A DNA stretch of 64,000 nucleotides from positions 930,001 to 994,000 of the forward strand of contig CBDCBH010000002.1 in assembly GCA_965214235.1 (NCBI GenBank), given 5' to 3'. The notes beneath the pieces were generated by a model, which was not told the origin of the DNA, ran no database searches, and saw nothing but the letters and a program-made list of their open reading frames with translations. Origin of the DNA: Ilyomonas sp965214235 (GTDB taxonomy: Bacteria > Bacteroidota > Bacteroidia > Chitinophagales > Chitinophagaceae). Positions 54,601 to 63,039 of the stretch are shown piece after piece (within the stretch, counting starts at the first letter, position 1; every line of letters begins with the position of its first letter). The position numbers and the translations under genes were made by a program.

Positions 54601-55982
54601 TCCGGCTGCAATTGCTGGTACAACGAAATAAAACCAGCCTGCGGGTTGTAAAAATATTCGCTTGGTAAAAGCTGGCGGGCAAAGGTTTTTTCAAAATCCT
54701 GCACCGGCTGTAACCCTTTGGCAGTAAGGAAACTATTTACTAAAGATGGCGAACGGTAAATAGAATCGGAAGCGATGGATGAATACAAATCGTTAGCACC
54801 ATTTTGCGGAAGCGAGTCAGTGCTTGACGTACCGGTAATTAAAGAATGTACATTCGGGTTAAAAGGCGCGTTTTCGCCTAAATCCATCAACCCCACAATG
54901 GTTCTGGCTTGTGTGGTGGTGCCGGTTCTGTTCGTTACCCAAACTTCCATTCGCAATATCTGAACCTGGCTGTTTACAACCGGCAAGTTCGCCATAGTTC
55001 GGTTGTAGTGGGTTCTAAAATACTGCGCCATTAAAAAGTTACGGTTCTCATCGTAATCATCCAGCTTTTTGTTGACTTGCTGTGCCAAGCCGCCGCCTTG
55101 TAAAGTGATAGACTGCTTCTGCGAACGTTCAGTGGCGATGGCAGCCGTAACAAACAGTTTTCCAAACTGCAATTGTGTTTTTATACCAAATAAACTTTGC
55201 ACGCTGCTCATCAATGTGCCTTTGGTTTGAAAAGACATATTGCCGGCTTCAATTGATTTTAAAATCTCATCATCCTTGCCTTTGTAATCAAGCTTTAACT
55301 GGTTTTGGAAATCGAAATTAGCAAGCGTGTTGTAACTGATGGGCAGCTTTAATTTGTTACCGATGTTTGCATTTACGTTCACATTTATATTCGGATCAAA
55401 ATCAAACCCGCCATTTTTTCTTGCCGCTTCCGATAAAGTCGGGTTTTTTATATTTTGCCCCTGATAGCCCAAACGCAAATCCACATTGCCTTGTGGCTTC
55501 ACCGATACTTTTAAACCTGCCGAATCAAGCCCGAAAATTCTATCAAATAAAGAATTATAAACCTGCATCGGCGGACGTTTGGCTTTGCGGTTTAAATAGG
55601 AAAGCGTTTGCGAGCGTTCTTTAAAATAATTCTCTTCTGATTGCTGGTTTTGAAGCTGCCAAAATTCCTCGTAGGTAAGATAAGTTGGCTTGCGGTAATA
55701 AGTGTTGCCAATTTTTTCAATGATATAATATTGTTTGGTAAGGGGATCGTACTGGATGTCTTGCTTTAAAAAGCTCGAGTCGCTTAAATAAAAAGGATTG
55801 TTGTTACGATAGCTGAAGCGGTCGCCTCGCCTGTCTCTCAACGGGTAATGCAGCGAATCCACATGCAACGAATCTTTAGTTGCGCGCGTGGTATCGCTTT
55901 TTTGCGAGTAAGCGCAAACACTGCAAACCATAGCCACAACAAACAGCCAGTAAAAGCGGTAACAAAAAGATGAATGCGCCAA
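48675..55982 (-). CDS. sprA: SprA/Sov, outer-membrane translocon of the type IX secretion system
   Basis: 2435 aa, the giant 36-strand barrel through which T9SS cargo passes; also required for gliding. A signal peptide (to about residue 27, CSVCAYSQ) is followed by long stretches of beta-strand with Bacteroidota SprA blocks such as EYFYNPQAGFISLYQQLQPDEVLAVAYQYSYNGRVY and DYIVDYNLGTLKIINQAIINSGVPVNVAFEN (shown partly), NAYGEAAVLKPGHAPQIGKGG and GLIYIDDFEGSTSNVDLR. Length is typical. 42 bases downstream of ruvA, so probably co-transcribed with it. Confidence 0.96.
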   Translation of the reverse strand: MAHSSFCYRFYWLFVVAMVCSVCAYSQKSDTTRATKDSLHVDSLHYPLRDRRGDRFSYRNNNPFYLSDSSFLKQDIQYDPLTKQYYIIEKIGNTYYRKPTYLTYEEFWQLQNQQSEENYFKERSQTLSYLNRKAKRPPMQVYNSLFDRIFGLDSAGLKVSVKPQGNVDLRLGYQGQNIKNPTLSEAARKNGGFDFDPNINVNVNANIGNKLKLPISYNTLANFDFQNQLKLDYKGKDDEILKSIEAGNMSFQTKGTLMSSVQSLFGIKTQLQFGKLFVTAAIATERSQKQSITLQGGGLAQQVNKKLDDYDENRNFLMAQYFRTHYNRTMANLPVVNSQVQILRMEVWVTNRTGTTTQARTIVGLMDLGENAPFNPNVHSLITGTSSTDSLPQNGANDLYSSIASDSIYRSPSLVNSFLTAKGLQPVQDFEKTFARQLLPSEYFYNPQAGFISLYQQLQPDEVLAVAYQYSYNGRVYQVGEFAQDVAVDSTKGIQKVLFLKLLKATSQRVNLPIWGLMMKNVYSLDLTGLSQQDFKLNVFYQEPSGGVKRYLPESSPTVSGKSLLSILNLDRLNNRNDPQPDGQYDYVDSFTVLSQQGKIIFPVLEPFGRDLQRTAFFDQPVDIQQKYLYYQLYDSIKAIAQTYANLNRYLLQGTVKGSSNTDIYLGGFNIPQGSVVVTAGGQTLLENTDYIVDYNLGTLKIINQAIINSGVPVNVAFENNATYGTQQRSFIGIRADYAVNKKLSLGGTMERISERPYFTKMNYGEDPINNAMYGVDFNYRSELPGLTRLLDRLPFYTTTARSSINAYGEAAVLKPGHAPQIGKGGNGLIYIDDFEGSTSNVDLRYPLVSWAMASTPAGNHLFPEADSSNSLVYGKNRARLAWYNIEPVLQDKNSPSNPLRRDLNALSDPQVRLVYTNELFPQRTTNITDVQSTTFDLAYYPTDPGQYNYETNPSEITAAGKLLNPQKRFGGIMRSIDQTDFVTGNVQFIEFWMQDPFIKKPTSTGGKLFINLGNVSEDILKDGRRFYENGLNAPTQPASVDNTSVWGKTPINPIQVTNAFSNNPEDRSYQDVGFDGLTDDSERIVRSDYLAQIVTNFGTASPFYQRAIQDPSYDNYVWYRDSHYDAANVGILGRYKFYNNQQGNSPVASASSVYSSAATLYPDNEDLNRDNTLNETEEYYEYEIDIKPGMDVGLTKYITDKRIITPKLANGTTAAENWYLFRVPIDQFSEKIGNIPDFKSIRFVRMYLTGFEDSVVMRFASLDLVRNQWRNFTYELDTTGSYTQLPANNNTTFDVLAVNLEENSSRTPIQYKIPPGILRVQSLSNNGINLLQNEQSMSLRVRNLPVGESRAVFKTLNLDMRQYGKLSMFIHAESLGIDNLQNGQVNAVIRIGQDFLNNYYEITIPLQVTRFGISDPNKIWPDSNSLDFELSELINLKLHRNSNANANLGTIYREQIGSRTFSILGNPNLGEVSGFLIAVQNPKTNGNTTAINTEVWVDELRLSELNEKGGHAALARVDMQLADLGILSMSANTYSEGWGGLEQRVNDRAKNNMLQYDAAINIDAGKLLPKKLGITIPVYASLNKTILTPEYDPYDLDIKYKYKLGITKNKDSLRNSALDQTTIKTLNFTNIRLAQPRLKPKLWSLSNFDFSYSFTQTLQSTPIIEENKITRQRGGFGYTYNSQSHYKEPFKKLIKNKSAWLAFARDFNFNLNPSLLSFRADINRQFGQYIPRIVNVGDTKIERVDTTYDKYFTFDRYYNARWDLTRSVNFDFNATNFARVDEPYGRIDTKEKRDSVLHNFLKGGRNTLYQQRASVSYNLPLSKLPFADWITARYNYATNYNWIGSSLLAVNLGNTLENGQQNSLNGEFDFTRLYAKSKLLNSFNIPSSPKAPKRTPSNQNSQQKTIDSSQRTRADVVKDLKGKEKKDALRNWRRQKRDVRKAARQASLNEPQEIGGLEKTAGRLLTMVKRASVNYSEGYSSRVPGYTDTSHILGNNFKNMQPGLDYVFGRQPDSNWLNKKAAQGVITKDSTFNLLYRQTFDQRMSLTVQLEPIHEFIIDVNIDKTFSKDYTELFKDTTGTGNHFGHLSPYATGGFNVSYISFQTLFTKHNPSEISSTFTKFESYRTIVSRRLAGNNKYYTGGTEADGFATGYGRNSQDVLIPAFIAAYTGKSPNSVSLISQNNSNIKTNPFAGIKPLPNWRVTYTGLSKIPALASIFSNISVTHGYNAQLSMNSFNSALNFYDPLHYGTPGFIDQTSGNFVPFFLIPNLTISEQFNPLIGFDITTINQTNINFQYKRSRQLSLSLVDYQLSEVNSKELVFGMSIRKKNVNPPFKIPGFKKLNAQKNGTGNDLNIRLDFSIRDDAQSNSRIDFATAYSTGGQKVISIQPSIDYVLSNRINLQLYFDQQRTIPYISTSAPITNTRAGLQIRISLAQ

Positions 55983-56024
55983 TGTCAGTTAGCCTTCTTA
56001 GTTAAGTAGATGTTCTCTTATAAG

Positions 56025-56612
56025 CTACATGTTTTTGAGTGATAAACGGATTAAATCTTCCAGATTGATATTGTCGGGCTTTGTTTTTACTGCTTTTTGT
56101 AAAGCAGTTTCAGCAGCAGGCCTGGCTATACCGAGCGATGTTAAAGCAATTAACGCATCTTGCTCAATAGTATTGTTTGCAGGTGTAAAAGCTTCGGCAG
56201 AAATTGTAGTTTGTTTACCCAATCTGTCTTTCAGTTCTACAATTAAACGTTCGGCTGTTTTTCTCCCAATCCCTTTGATGCTTTCCAACTGCCGCGTGTT
56301 GTTTTGAATAATAGCCTGAATAATTTCTTCCGGCTTCATGCCCGACAGCATCATTCGGGCTGTTGATGAGCCTACACCCGAAACACTAATGAGCTGTAAA
56401 AACAAATCTTTTTCAGCCGCTTCATGAAAGCCAAAAAGAGTTTGCGCATTTTCTGTAATGTGCAGATAAGTAGCCAGTTGCCCGCTTTTGCTTTTACTAA
56501 TGGCAGAGTAAGTATGCAAACTAATCTGCAACTCGTAACCAACGCCGTTTACATCAACAATTACTTGTGTTGGCGATCTAAAAATAAAATTTCCTCTTAC
56601 AAAAGCAATCAT
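56025..56612 (-). CDS. ruvA: Holliday junction helicase subunit RuvA
   Basis: 195 aa. N-terminal OB-fold (MIAFVRGNFIFRSPTQVIVDVNGVGYELQIS), two helix-hairpin-helix motifs (SGVGSSTARMMLSG and GIGRKTAERLIVELKDRLG) and a C-terminal domain that regulates RuvB. RuvB is not in the window. The ruvA-sprA order is common in Bacteroidota. Confidence 0.96.
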   Translation of the reverse strand: MIAFVRGNFIFRSPTQVIVDVNGVGYELQISLHTYSAISKSKSGQLATYLHITENAQTLFGFHEAAEKDLFLQLISVSGVGSSTARMMLSGMKPEEIIQAIIQNNTRQLESIKGIGRKTAERLIVELKDRLGKQTTISAEAFTPANNTIEQDALIALTSLGIARPAAETALQKAVKTKPDNINLEDLIRLSLKNM

Positions 56613-56905
56613 ACAAAAGCGCGTGTGGCAAATGTATTGTTTTCCGGTTTAGCGTGTTGTAAAAACAAAAAATAGTTTGGTTATGTTTCTATAATTTCAA
56701 ATGCAATGATTTTACACATGCCATCGTGCGCATAAACAACACTTTACCGGGTATATTTTTGAAACAAAAACAAACGCTTTTTTTGGAGTAAAAACAAACA
56801 TAGTAAAGAAGAAAAATTTTTGACAGAATTAAAAACTAAAATAAAAAAGAACCAACGAAAAGGAAGCAAGAGTAAAATGATTTTTTCCTTTTTTGTTTTA
56901 TGCCA

Positions 56906-59143
56906 TTAATCAACAATACTCTCCAAAATTCTTACTTCATCAATGGTTGCTGTGCTGATGAGTTCAAACTGATCGTTAATGGTTTTTAAATCAGATAAGG
57001 TTTTTCTAACCGTTATTTCACCATCTTTTTTTCCGGCTGATAATTCCTGTCTTCTTTGCGTAAGAAGTTCATTGATTTTACTTTTTATTGGCAACGAAAC
57101 CTGCATTTGAGAAGCCTTAATTGTTTGATGATGTTGCAACACATCAGCGGCAGTTTGAAATTGTTTATCAATTTGGTTGATTAAAGGCAGATACTCATCC
57201 GAAACATATTTGCTACCCATTCTTTCGGCATAATAAGAAAGCGAAGCAATGTAAGAAGTGAGAGTGTGGCTGGTTGCAACAAACTGGTGATAATGTGATA
57301 GTTTTATCTGACGGTTTTTTGGCTCGCATAACATATGGTTAAAAGTATCGGATAAATTTGCCAATGCAACAAAGGCATTTTTGCGATGCAGCTTAAACGT
57401 GGTGGCGTCAGCGGGTTTTCCAACGAAAGATTTTGCAACCGTAGTAAAGTAAATGCGGTTTGTTTTTAGTGCTTTTTCCACATCTGCATCTATCTGTTCA
57501 TGCTCCCAATGAGGCAAAACAAAAAGGGAAACAAGCCAGGCAATTGCTGAGCCGATAATGGTATCAATCACTCTGTCGTTTAACGCATGATGAAACCCTG
57601 CTGAACTTAAAAAATTAAACGATAGCAATACATACAAAGTAATGCCTGCGCTGCTTATAAAATAATTCACTTTTAAAAAGCTGTAAGCGATTATCATGGT
57701 TGCAATCAAAATAAAAAACAAGGCAGTGGAATTCGTTATTACATACAGCAAACCAAAGCCCAGTGCGGCGCCGGCAATGGTACCACCCACACGATGCCAG
57801 TTTCTTTTTTGGGTTACGCTATAAGCAGGTTTCATAATAACAGCAATGGTTAGCAATATCCAATAGCTATGACCTAACGGAAAAAATAATGAAATAAAAT
57901 AACCTATCAGCAAACCTGCGGTAAGCCGCACGGCATGTCGGAAATTAGAAGATTGCAAAGTGATATTGGTAAGCAAAAGTCGCGGCTCGAGATCGCTATG
58001 CGAAACAAATTGTTCAACATCAACATCACTCTTAAAATCAGCATTTGTTTTTGCTTCATAACATGTGCTTAAGCGCAATCGTTTTATCCGTTCTGTAATA
58101 TCTTGCAGGCTGTATAAAATTTGTCGTAAAGCAATAAAATCTTCAACTGTATTTTCGTTTAAAGCCGTTTTGCGCAACTCAAAAAAGGCATTCATGGCTT
58201 CTTCCTGCAAAGCATTAAGGTCAATTGTGTTCGGCGCAGCAAAACCGCTTTGCAAAGCCAAACCGGTTTCATGAAGTTCGTTTGCAAGAACATCAATAGC
58301 GTGCTTAATAACGCTTAAGATACTTGTGCCCCTGAACTTTTGATGCAATTCATTGTAATCGTATTGCGAAGTCATAATGCGTTCCATTAAATCAATGCTG
58401 TCTAAAAATACCGACATCAGCACACGACCTTTCGCCGTTGATTCTTCCACAATATTTCTTGTTTTAAAAAGAAGCTCACGCAAATCTTCCTGCATTTGCC
58501 GGATGTTGATTTGATAAAGCATTAGTTGACTATTTAAAGCTGTATAGTCGGGATGTTCATCATAAAATAAACCTTTCGTTTTTAAGTAGTCCGATGTTTC
58601 AATAATGCACTCACCCAGCATTTGCTGCATTAATTTAAAGGGTCGCAAACGGTATGAAATCAAAGCAATCGAAGCATACAAAATGCCACCTGCCGAAAAT
58701 AAAAAAGCTTCGCGCAAAGCAGTGCCGGTTGCCAATAAATGACCATCGATATTGAAAATAAAAACCAGCAAAGCGTTTAAACCGATTGAGCTTGCACGCG
58801 TACCATAAACAGAGAATAATGAAAACAAGATACCCAGTAAAGCAATAGCAACCACAACCAAAGGCACAATACCATAAATGGTACCTGCAACAACAATTAC
58901 AATAAAATTTAAAACGATAGATATAAGTAAGCCGTTGCTGCGGTGGCGCACAGGTCCGGGGCTATCGGTAAAGCCAGTGAGGATGGCGCCAAGCGGCACA
59001 ACAATAGCGCTTGCCAGCAAATTAAAATGATACAAAACAACTGATGGCAGAAGCGCCGCCATTGTTAGCCGTATGCTTGTGTACAAATTTTGACTGCTTA
59101 AGTATTTACGCAGCCTGCGTATGGTTTCCGGTTGTGCCATCAT
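56906..59143 (-). CDS. FUSC-family inner membrane protein (YccS-like)
   Basis: 745 aa with two hydrophobic blocks: the first (about residues 15-170, six helices from SIRLTMAALLPSVVLYHFNL) and the second (about 395-520, LTAGLLIGYFISLFFPLGHSYWILLTIAVIMKP and GTIAGAALGFGLLYV). Cytosolic helical domains lie between and after. Efflux of aromatic acids or p-hydroxybenzoate is known for AaeB relatives; the substrate here is unknown. The 293 bases upstream of ruvA to 56905 hold only AT-rich sequence. Confidence 0.85.
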   Translation of the reverse strand: MMAQPETIRRLRKYLSSQNLYTSIRLTMAALLPSVVLYHFNLLASAIVVPLGAILTGFTDSPGPVRHRSNGLLISIVLNFIVIVVAGTIYGIVPLVVVAIALLGILFSLFSVYGTRASSIGLNALLVFIFNIDGHLLATGTALREAFLFSAGGILYASIALISYRLRPFKLMQQMLGECIIETSDYLKTKGLFYDEHPDYTALNSQLMLYQINIRQMQEDLRELLFKTRNIVEESTAKGRVLMSVFLDSIDLMERIMTSQYDYNELHQKFRGTSILSVIKHAIDVLANELHETGLALQSGFAAPNTIDLNALQEEAMNAFFELRKTALNENTVEDFIALRQILYSLQDITERIKRLRLSTCYEAKTNADFKSDVDVEQFVSHSDLEPRLLLTNITLQSSNFRHAVRLTAGLLIGYFISLFFPLGHSYWILLTIAVIMKPAYSVTQKRNWHRVGGTIAGAALGFGLLYVITNSTALFFILIATMIIAYSFLKVNYFISSAGITLYVLLSFNFLSSAGFHHALNDRVIDTIIGSAIAWLVSLFVLPHWEHEQIDADVEKALKTNRIYFTTVAKSFVGKPADATTFKLHRKNAFVALANLSDTFNHMLCEPKNRQIKLSHYHQFVATSHTLTSYIASLSYYAERMGSKYVSDEYLPLINQIDKQFQTAADVLQHHQTIKASQMQVSLPIKSKINELLTQRRQELSAGKKDGEITVRKTLSDLKTINDQFELISTATIDEVRILESIVD

Positions 59144-59285
59144 GGAGTTACAAACTTAAAATGTAAGAAGCTTTTTATCATTAACCTTAAGAATTAATTA
59201 AAATAATCAACAGATTTTCCACCAAGTAAACCATGTTATATTTTTGGTATCAATTTAGTACTCATATCGAATAAATTATCGAATC

Positions 59286-59528
59286 ATGGAAAGGGAATTA
59301 ATATTGCTGAAATCAAAAGATAGCATTTTAAGCGTGGAGGAAATTGAAACAGAAAAACAGAACATGAAAAAACTGTTTCCTTATATCGAATCGTTTCATG
59401 CTTTTATGGCAACTAATGAAGTGGTTGACATTGTTGAACATAAAAAAGTAACCGGCCGACATAAATTGCTAAAAGCCTTTTGCGGCGAAAAATCGGAACA
59501 CGAACTATTTATCTTTTGTAACAATTGA
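59286..59528 (+). CDS. Small hypothetical protein
   Basis: 80 aa, helical, acidic/basic mixture (SVEEIETEKQNMKKLFPYIES), no membrane segment. Divergent from the FUSC gene and followed by a strong terminator 3 bases after the stop. Isolated single-gene unit. No family recognised. Confidence 0.6.
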   Translation: MERELILLKSKDSILSVEEIETEKQNMKKLFPYIESFHAFMATNEVVDIVEHKKVTGRHKLLKAFCGEKSEHELFIFCNN

Positions 59529-59531
59529 CAT

Positions 59532-59557
59532 AAAGCGCAGACCCTCAACTGCGCTTT
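59532..59557 (+). terminator. Intrinsic terminator
   Basis: AAAGCGCAG pairs with CTGCGCTTT over 9 bp, loop ACCCTCAA, followed by TTT-A-TT. Confidence 0.85.
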
Positions 59558-59649
59558 TTTATTACAGCCCACTTCTCTTTTTCCTTTCTCTTTTGCTTTG
59601 CGATATAAACTCTTTTGCTTCAATTTGCTCTTCAATTGCAAAGCCGTAT

Positions 59650-60492
59650 ATGATTTTATGTAAGAAGAAAAATAACATCACCGACAAAATAAACTCACTA
59701 AAAAAAAGAAGCAAAACCATTGGCTTTGTGCCAACAATGGGAGCTCTTCATGATGGTCATCTATCGTTGATTAAAGCCTCTTTACAGGAGAATGATATAA
59801 CGGCGTGCAGTATTTTTATAAATCCAACACAATTCAACGACACCAACGATTTTGATAAATATCCTATAACATTAGAAAGTGACATTCGTAAGCTAACAGA
59901 AGCAGGTACAAGCCTTTTATTTCTTCCTTCGGTTACTGAAATTTATCCCGAAACAAAAGCAAACGATCATTACAAATTAGGTTATTTAGAAACGATATTG
60001 GAAGGCAAATATCGTCCTGGTCATTTTCAAGGGGTTTGCCAGGTACTGCATCGGTTGTTTACTATCATTCAACCAAACAAGGCTTATTTTGGGCAAAAAG
60101 ATTATCAGCAGTGCATAGTGATAAAAAAGTTGGTTGAATTAGAACAGGCGCCAATTCAAATAATTGTTCATCCCACGGTTCGGGAAAGCAACGGTGTTGC
60201 TATGAGCAGCCGAAATCTTCGATTGAGCGATAACGATAAACAACGAGCCGCTACCTTGTACCAAGCTTTGCTTTTTATAAAAGAAAACATAGTAAAAACA
60301 AACATTGAAGATTGCAAAAAAAAGGCATTACAAATGATAACCGATGCGGGTTTTGAAACGATTGATTATGTTGACATTTGCAGTGCGCAAACCTTAGAAC
60401 CTTTACAACACATAAACGCTGCAAAATCTGCTGTGGCTTTAGTTGCGGCTTACATTAACGGCGTGAGATTAATAGATAATATGCTGTTGTAA
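59650..60492 (+). CDS. panC: Pantoate--beta-alanine ligase
   Basis: 280 aa from Met at 59650 (MILCKKKNNITDKINSLKK); an upstream in-frame Met at 59593 would cross the preceding terminator region and is less likely. HIGH-type box PTMGALHDGHLSLI, KSK-like VAMSSRN, and FINPTQFNDTNDFDKYP and YFGQKDYQQ blocks show a complete PanC. Makes pantothenate for coenzyme A with ATP. No panB or panD gene neighbours are in the window. Confidence 0.95.
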   Translation: MILCKKKNNITDKINSLKKRSKTIGFVPTMGALHDGHLSLIKASLQENDITACSIFINPTQFNDTNDFDKYPITLESDIRKLTEAGTSLLFLPSVTEIYPETKANDHYKLGYLETILEGKYRPGHFQGVCQVLHRLFTIIQPNKAYFGQKDYQQCIVIKKLVELEQAPIQIIVHPTVRESNGVAMSSRNLRLSDNDKQRAATLYQALLFIKENIVKTNIEDCKKKALQMITDAGFETIDYVDICSAQTLEPLQHINAAKSAVALVAAYINGVRLIDNMLL

Positions 60493-60636
60493 CCTTGCTA
60501 TTCTTTTACAAAAACACAGAACCTAAATCCCACTTTATAAACAAACACGCTAACTATTTCATATCCTCGTTAAGTATCATTCAATAACTAAAACAATCTT
60601 TTAACATACAATCATAAAGATTGTTTTATTTTGCAC

Positions 60637-60652
60637 TACGAAAAAAATCGTA
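60637..60652. promoter_or_regulatory. Operator candidate for the BlaI-type repressor
   Basis: TACGA-N6-TCGTA inverted half-sites stand 3 bases before the ATG of the repressor gene and just after an AT-rich TATTTTG box (about 60627-60633). BlaI/CopY repressors bind TACA/TACGA-type dyads, so autoregulation fits. Confidence 0.55.
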
Positions 60653-60655
60653 ATA

Positions 60656-61039
60656 ATGATTGAACAAAAAAATATAAAGCCCACCGAAAGCGAGTTAGAA
60701 ATTTTAAGGGTACTGTGGGATAAAAAAAAAGCAACCGTTCGCGAAGTGCATGAAGAGTTAAGCCAATATAAAGATTGCGGTTACACTACAACTTTAAAAC
60801 TGATGCAAATAATGCATGAAAAAGGAATTGTAAGGCGCGATGATAGTAGCAAAACGCATATTTACGAATCCATTGTTTCGAAAGAAAAAACGCAGAAGCA
60901 GTTGGTTGATAAAATGGTAAACTCTTTGTTCGACGGCTCTGCCACACAGCTTGTAATGCAGGCTTTAGGCAACAATTCACCTTCTTCCGACGAGCTTAAC
61001 GCCATTCAGCAATTGCTTGATAATCTAAAAAAACAATAG
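60656..61039 (+). CDS. BlaI/MecI/CopY family transcriptional repressor
   Basis: 127 aa. Winged helix PTESELEILRVLWDKKKATVREVHEELSQ, recognition helix region YTTTLKLMQIMHEKGIVRRDDSS and the dimerisation tail SKEKTQKQLVDKMVNSLFDGSATQLV. Represses itself and the adjacent membrane protease gene until the latter senses a signal. Two bases separate the genes. Confidence 0.93.
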   Translation: MIEQKNIKPTESELEILRVLWDKKKATVREVHEELSQYKDCGYTTTLKLMQIMHEKGIVRRDDSSKTHIYESIVSKEKTQKQLVDKMVNSLFDGSATQLVMQALGNNSPSSDELNAIQQLLDNLKKQ

Positions 61040-61041
61040 TC

Positions 61042-62997
61042 ATGTTTTCTTCTCTGCAACTACCTTTTTTGCAAGCGTTGGGCTATGCCATCGCCAACAG
61101 CCTGTGGCAGCTTTTTTTGTTATGGCTGATTGTCGTTTTTGTAAATAGCATTGCCAAACAATCGGCTCATGTCCGGTATGTAACAGCACTAAGCGCGCAG
61201 TTTGCAGGGTTCGTTTGGTTTGTCAGCACGTTTCAGTTTTATTATCGCCATTGCCAGGAAGCTTCTTTACAAGCAGAACAACTGTTAGCAAAGCATGATG
61301 TTCTGTATTCAACAAGCATGGCAATGAATGATAGCGTTTTAAATTATTTAATAAAAGCAGAAGCAATGCTGCCTTATCTTTCCATTGCCTATTTGTTTTT
61401 ATTACTGTTACTTGTAGTAAAATGGATAAACAATTTTCGATACACAAAGCAGCTTGCCACAACCGGTTTGCAACCTGCAAACTTAAGCTGGCAGCGGTTT
61501 GTAAACGAAATGGCTGACCAATTGGGAATACTGCAAAACATAACGCTTCACCTTTCAAGTTTTGCAAAAAGCCCGCTTACCATCGGTTATATCAAGCCTA
61601 TAATATTATTGCCGCTGGCAAGCGTTAATCAGCTTACAACCCAACAAATGGAAGCCGTTTTGTTGCACGAGTTAGCGCATATTAAACGCGCCGATTATCT
61701 CATTAATATTTTAGTAAGCGTTGTTGAAATTATTTTGTTCTTTAACCCTTTTACAAGATTGTTAAGTGAAACAATTAAAAAAGAAAGAGAAAATTGTTGC
61801 GATGATTGGGTGCTTCAATATCAATATGATGCGGCTATGTATGCGGAAGCTTTGCTGCGATTGGCTTATCTGCAAAAACTAAACGGATTTCAAATGAGTG
61901 CAGTTGGAAGCAAAAAAAGCGAGTTGCTGCAACGCATAAAAAGAATGGTTCAGCCCACGGAAAAAACATTCAATTACAAACATCAGATTATTGCTTTGTT
62001 TCTTATCACTGGCGTATTGTTTTCTATTGCCTGGTTGCAGCCGATTGAAAAAAACATAAACCAAAAACAAACATCAAACGTAAAAGAAATCAATAAAAAA
62101 ATAATCATTACGCCGTTAACAGCACAGGTTGATAATCCTTTGTTTAATGCAGCCACTTTGTTTGCGCCTTCATTAAGAGAAGATGTAAAACAATCGCTTG
62201 ACGACATGAATAAAACATTCAACGATAGTGCAGTAAAAACAAACCTAATGCAGGCAGAGCAAGCGTTACAGAAGGTTGTGCCGGAAGTTATTTCAACAGC
62301 ATCTTCTGCCAATTTGCAAAAAATAATGCAGGATGCAAAACAACAGGCAAGCAAAAGCCTTCAAAGTATTGACTGGAAAAATATCGCGGAAACGATTCCG
62401 CAAATGGTTGATTCATCTTTAATTCAGCAATCGGTAAATGATGCACTGCAAAACAAAACCGATTATGCTGATAATGTGAAACAAGGTTTGGCTGCTGCAA
62501 AAGAACAATTGGCAAGATTGAAAAGCGAGAAGTTGAATGTTTATTTTGATAAAGAATTTTTGCAACAGCTAACATCAACCGCTTTCGCTTCTTTAAAGAA
62601 TATCAATTTTAAAGCAATAGAAGATTCAATAAAGTTGTCTTCAGATGTTGTGAATAAAGCATTCCTTCAATTGGAATTGAAACAGGAAGAAATAAAAAAA
62701 AGACAACGAACAGAGTTGAAAAAAGTACTAGACAATTACAAAAAAGCGGAAGATGCTTTGAAAAGAATTGTGCCGGTCGCTCCTCCTTTACCACTGATGC
62801 CAACCCAGTATGAAACGCATTACAATGCAGACGCAGCAAGCGTTGTAAATGTTCTGTCAAACGATAACACAGCCTGTTTAGCTGTACCGGCTTATCATTT
62901 TGAAACAGATCATAACAACGATGGTTTAAAAACGATTCATATCATTAACAAAAGCGATGGCTCAACCATAAACATCGTTATCGAAATCAGGCAATAA
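61042..62997 (+). CDS. BlaR1-type M56 membrane metallopeptidase (sensor protease)
   Basis: 651 aa. Four N-terminal helices with the zinc motif HELAH (about residue 211) in LLHELAHIKRADYLIN and a further Glu in SETIKKERENCCDDW. A helix at about 315-332 (IIALFLITGVLFSIAWLQP) leads to a periplasmic tail of about 320 residues, helical and Gln/Lys-rich (AAKEQLARLKSEKLN). It has no penicillin-binding domain, so the signal is not a beta-lactam by sequence. Cleaves the BlaI-type repressor in its family. Confidence 0.92.
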   Translation: MFSSLQLPFLQALGYAIANSLWQLFLLWLIVVFVNSIAKQSAHVRYVTALSAQFAGFVWFVSTFQFYYRHCQEASLQAEQLLAKHDVLYSTSMAMNDSVLNYLIKAEAMLPYLSIAYLFLLLLLVVKWINNFRYTKQLATTGLQPANLSWQRFVNEMADQLGILQNITLHLSSFAKSPLTIGYIKPIILLPLASVNQLTTQQMEAVLLHELAHIKRADYLINILVSVVEIILFFNPFTRLLSETIKKERENCCDDWVLQYQYDAAMYAEALLRLAYLQKLNGFQMSAVGSKKSELLQRIKRMVQPTEKTFNYKHQIIALFLITGVLFSIAWLQPIEKNINQKQTSNVKEINKKIIITPLTAQVDNPLFNAATLFAPSLREDVKQSLDDMNKTFNDSAVKTNLMQAEQALQKVVPEVISTASSANLQKIMQDAKQQASKSLQSIDWKNIAETIPQMVDSSLIQQSVNDALQNKTDYADNVKQGLAAAKEQLARLKSEKLNVYFDKEFLQQLTSTAFASLKNINFKAIEDSIKLSSDVVNKAFLQLELKQEEIKKRQRTELKKVLDNYKKAEDALKRIVPVAPPLPLMPTQYETHYNADAASVVNVLSNDNTACLAVPAYHFETDHNNDGLKTIHIINKSDGSTINIVIEIRQ

Positions 62998-63039
62998 AAA
63001 AAAGTAGCAGTGCTATTTATTTTAACAAGTAAAATTCTT

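Noticed and set aside
59593..59649. Upstream start for panC
   Set aside because: The extra residues are not family-like and the start lies close behind the terminator at 59532-59557.
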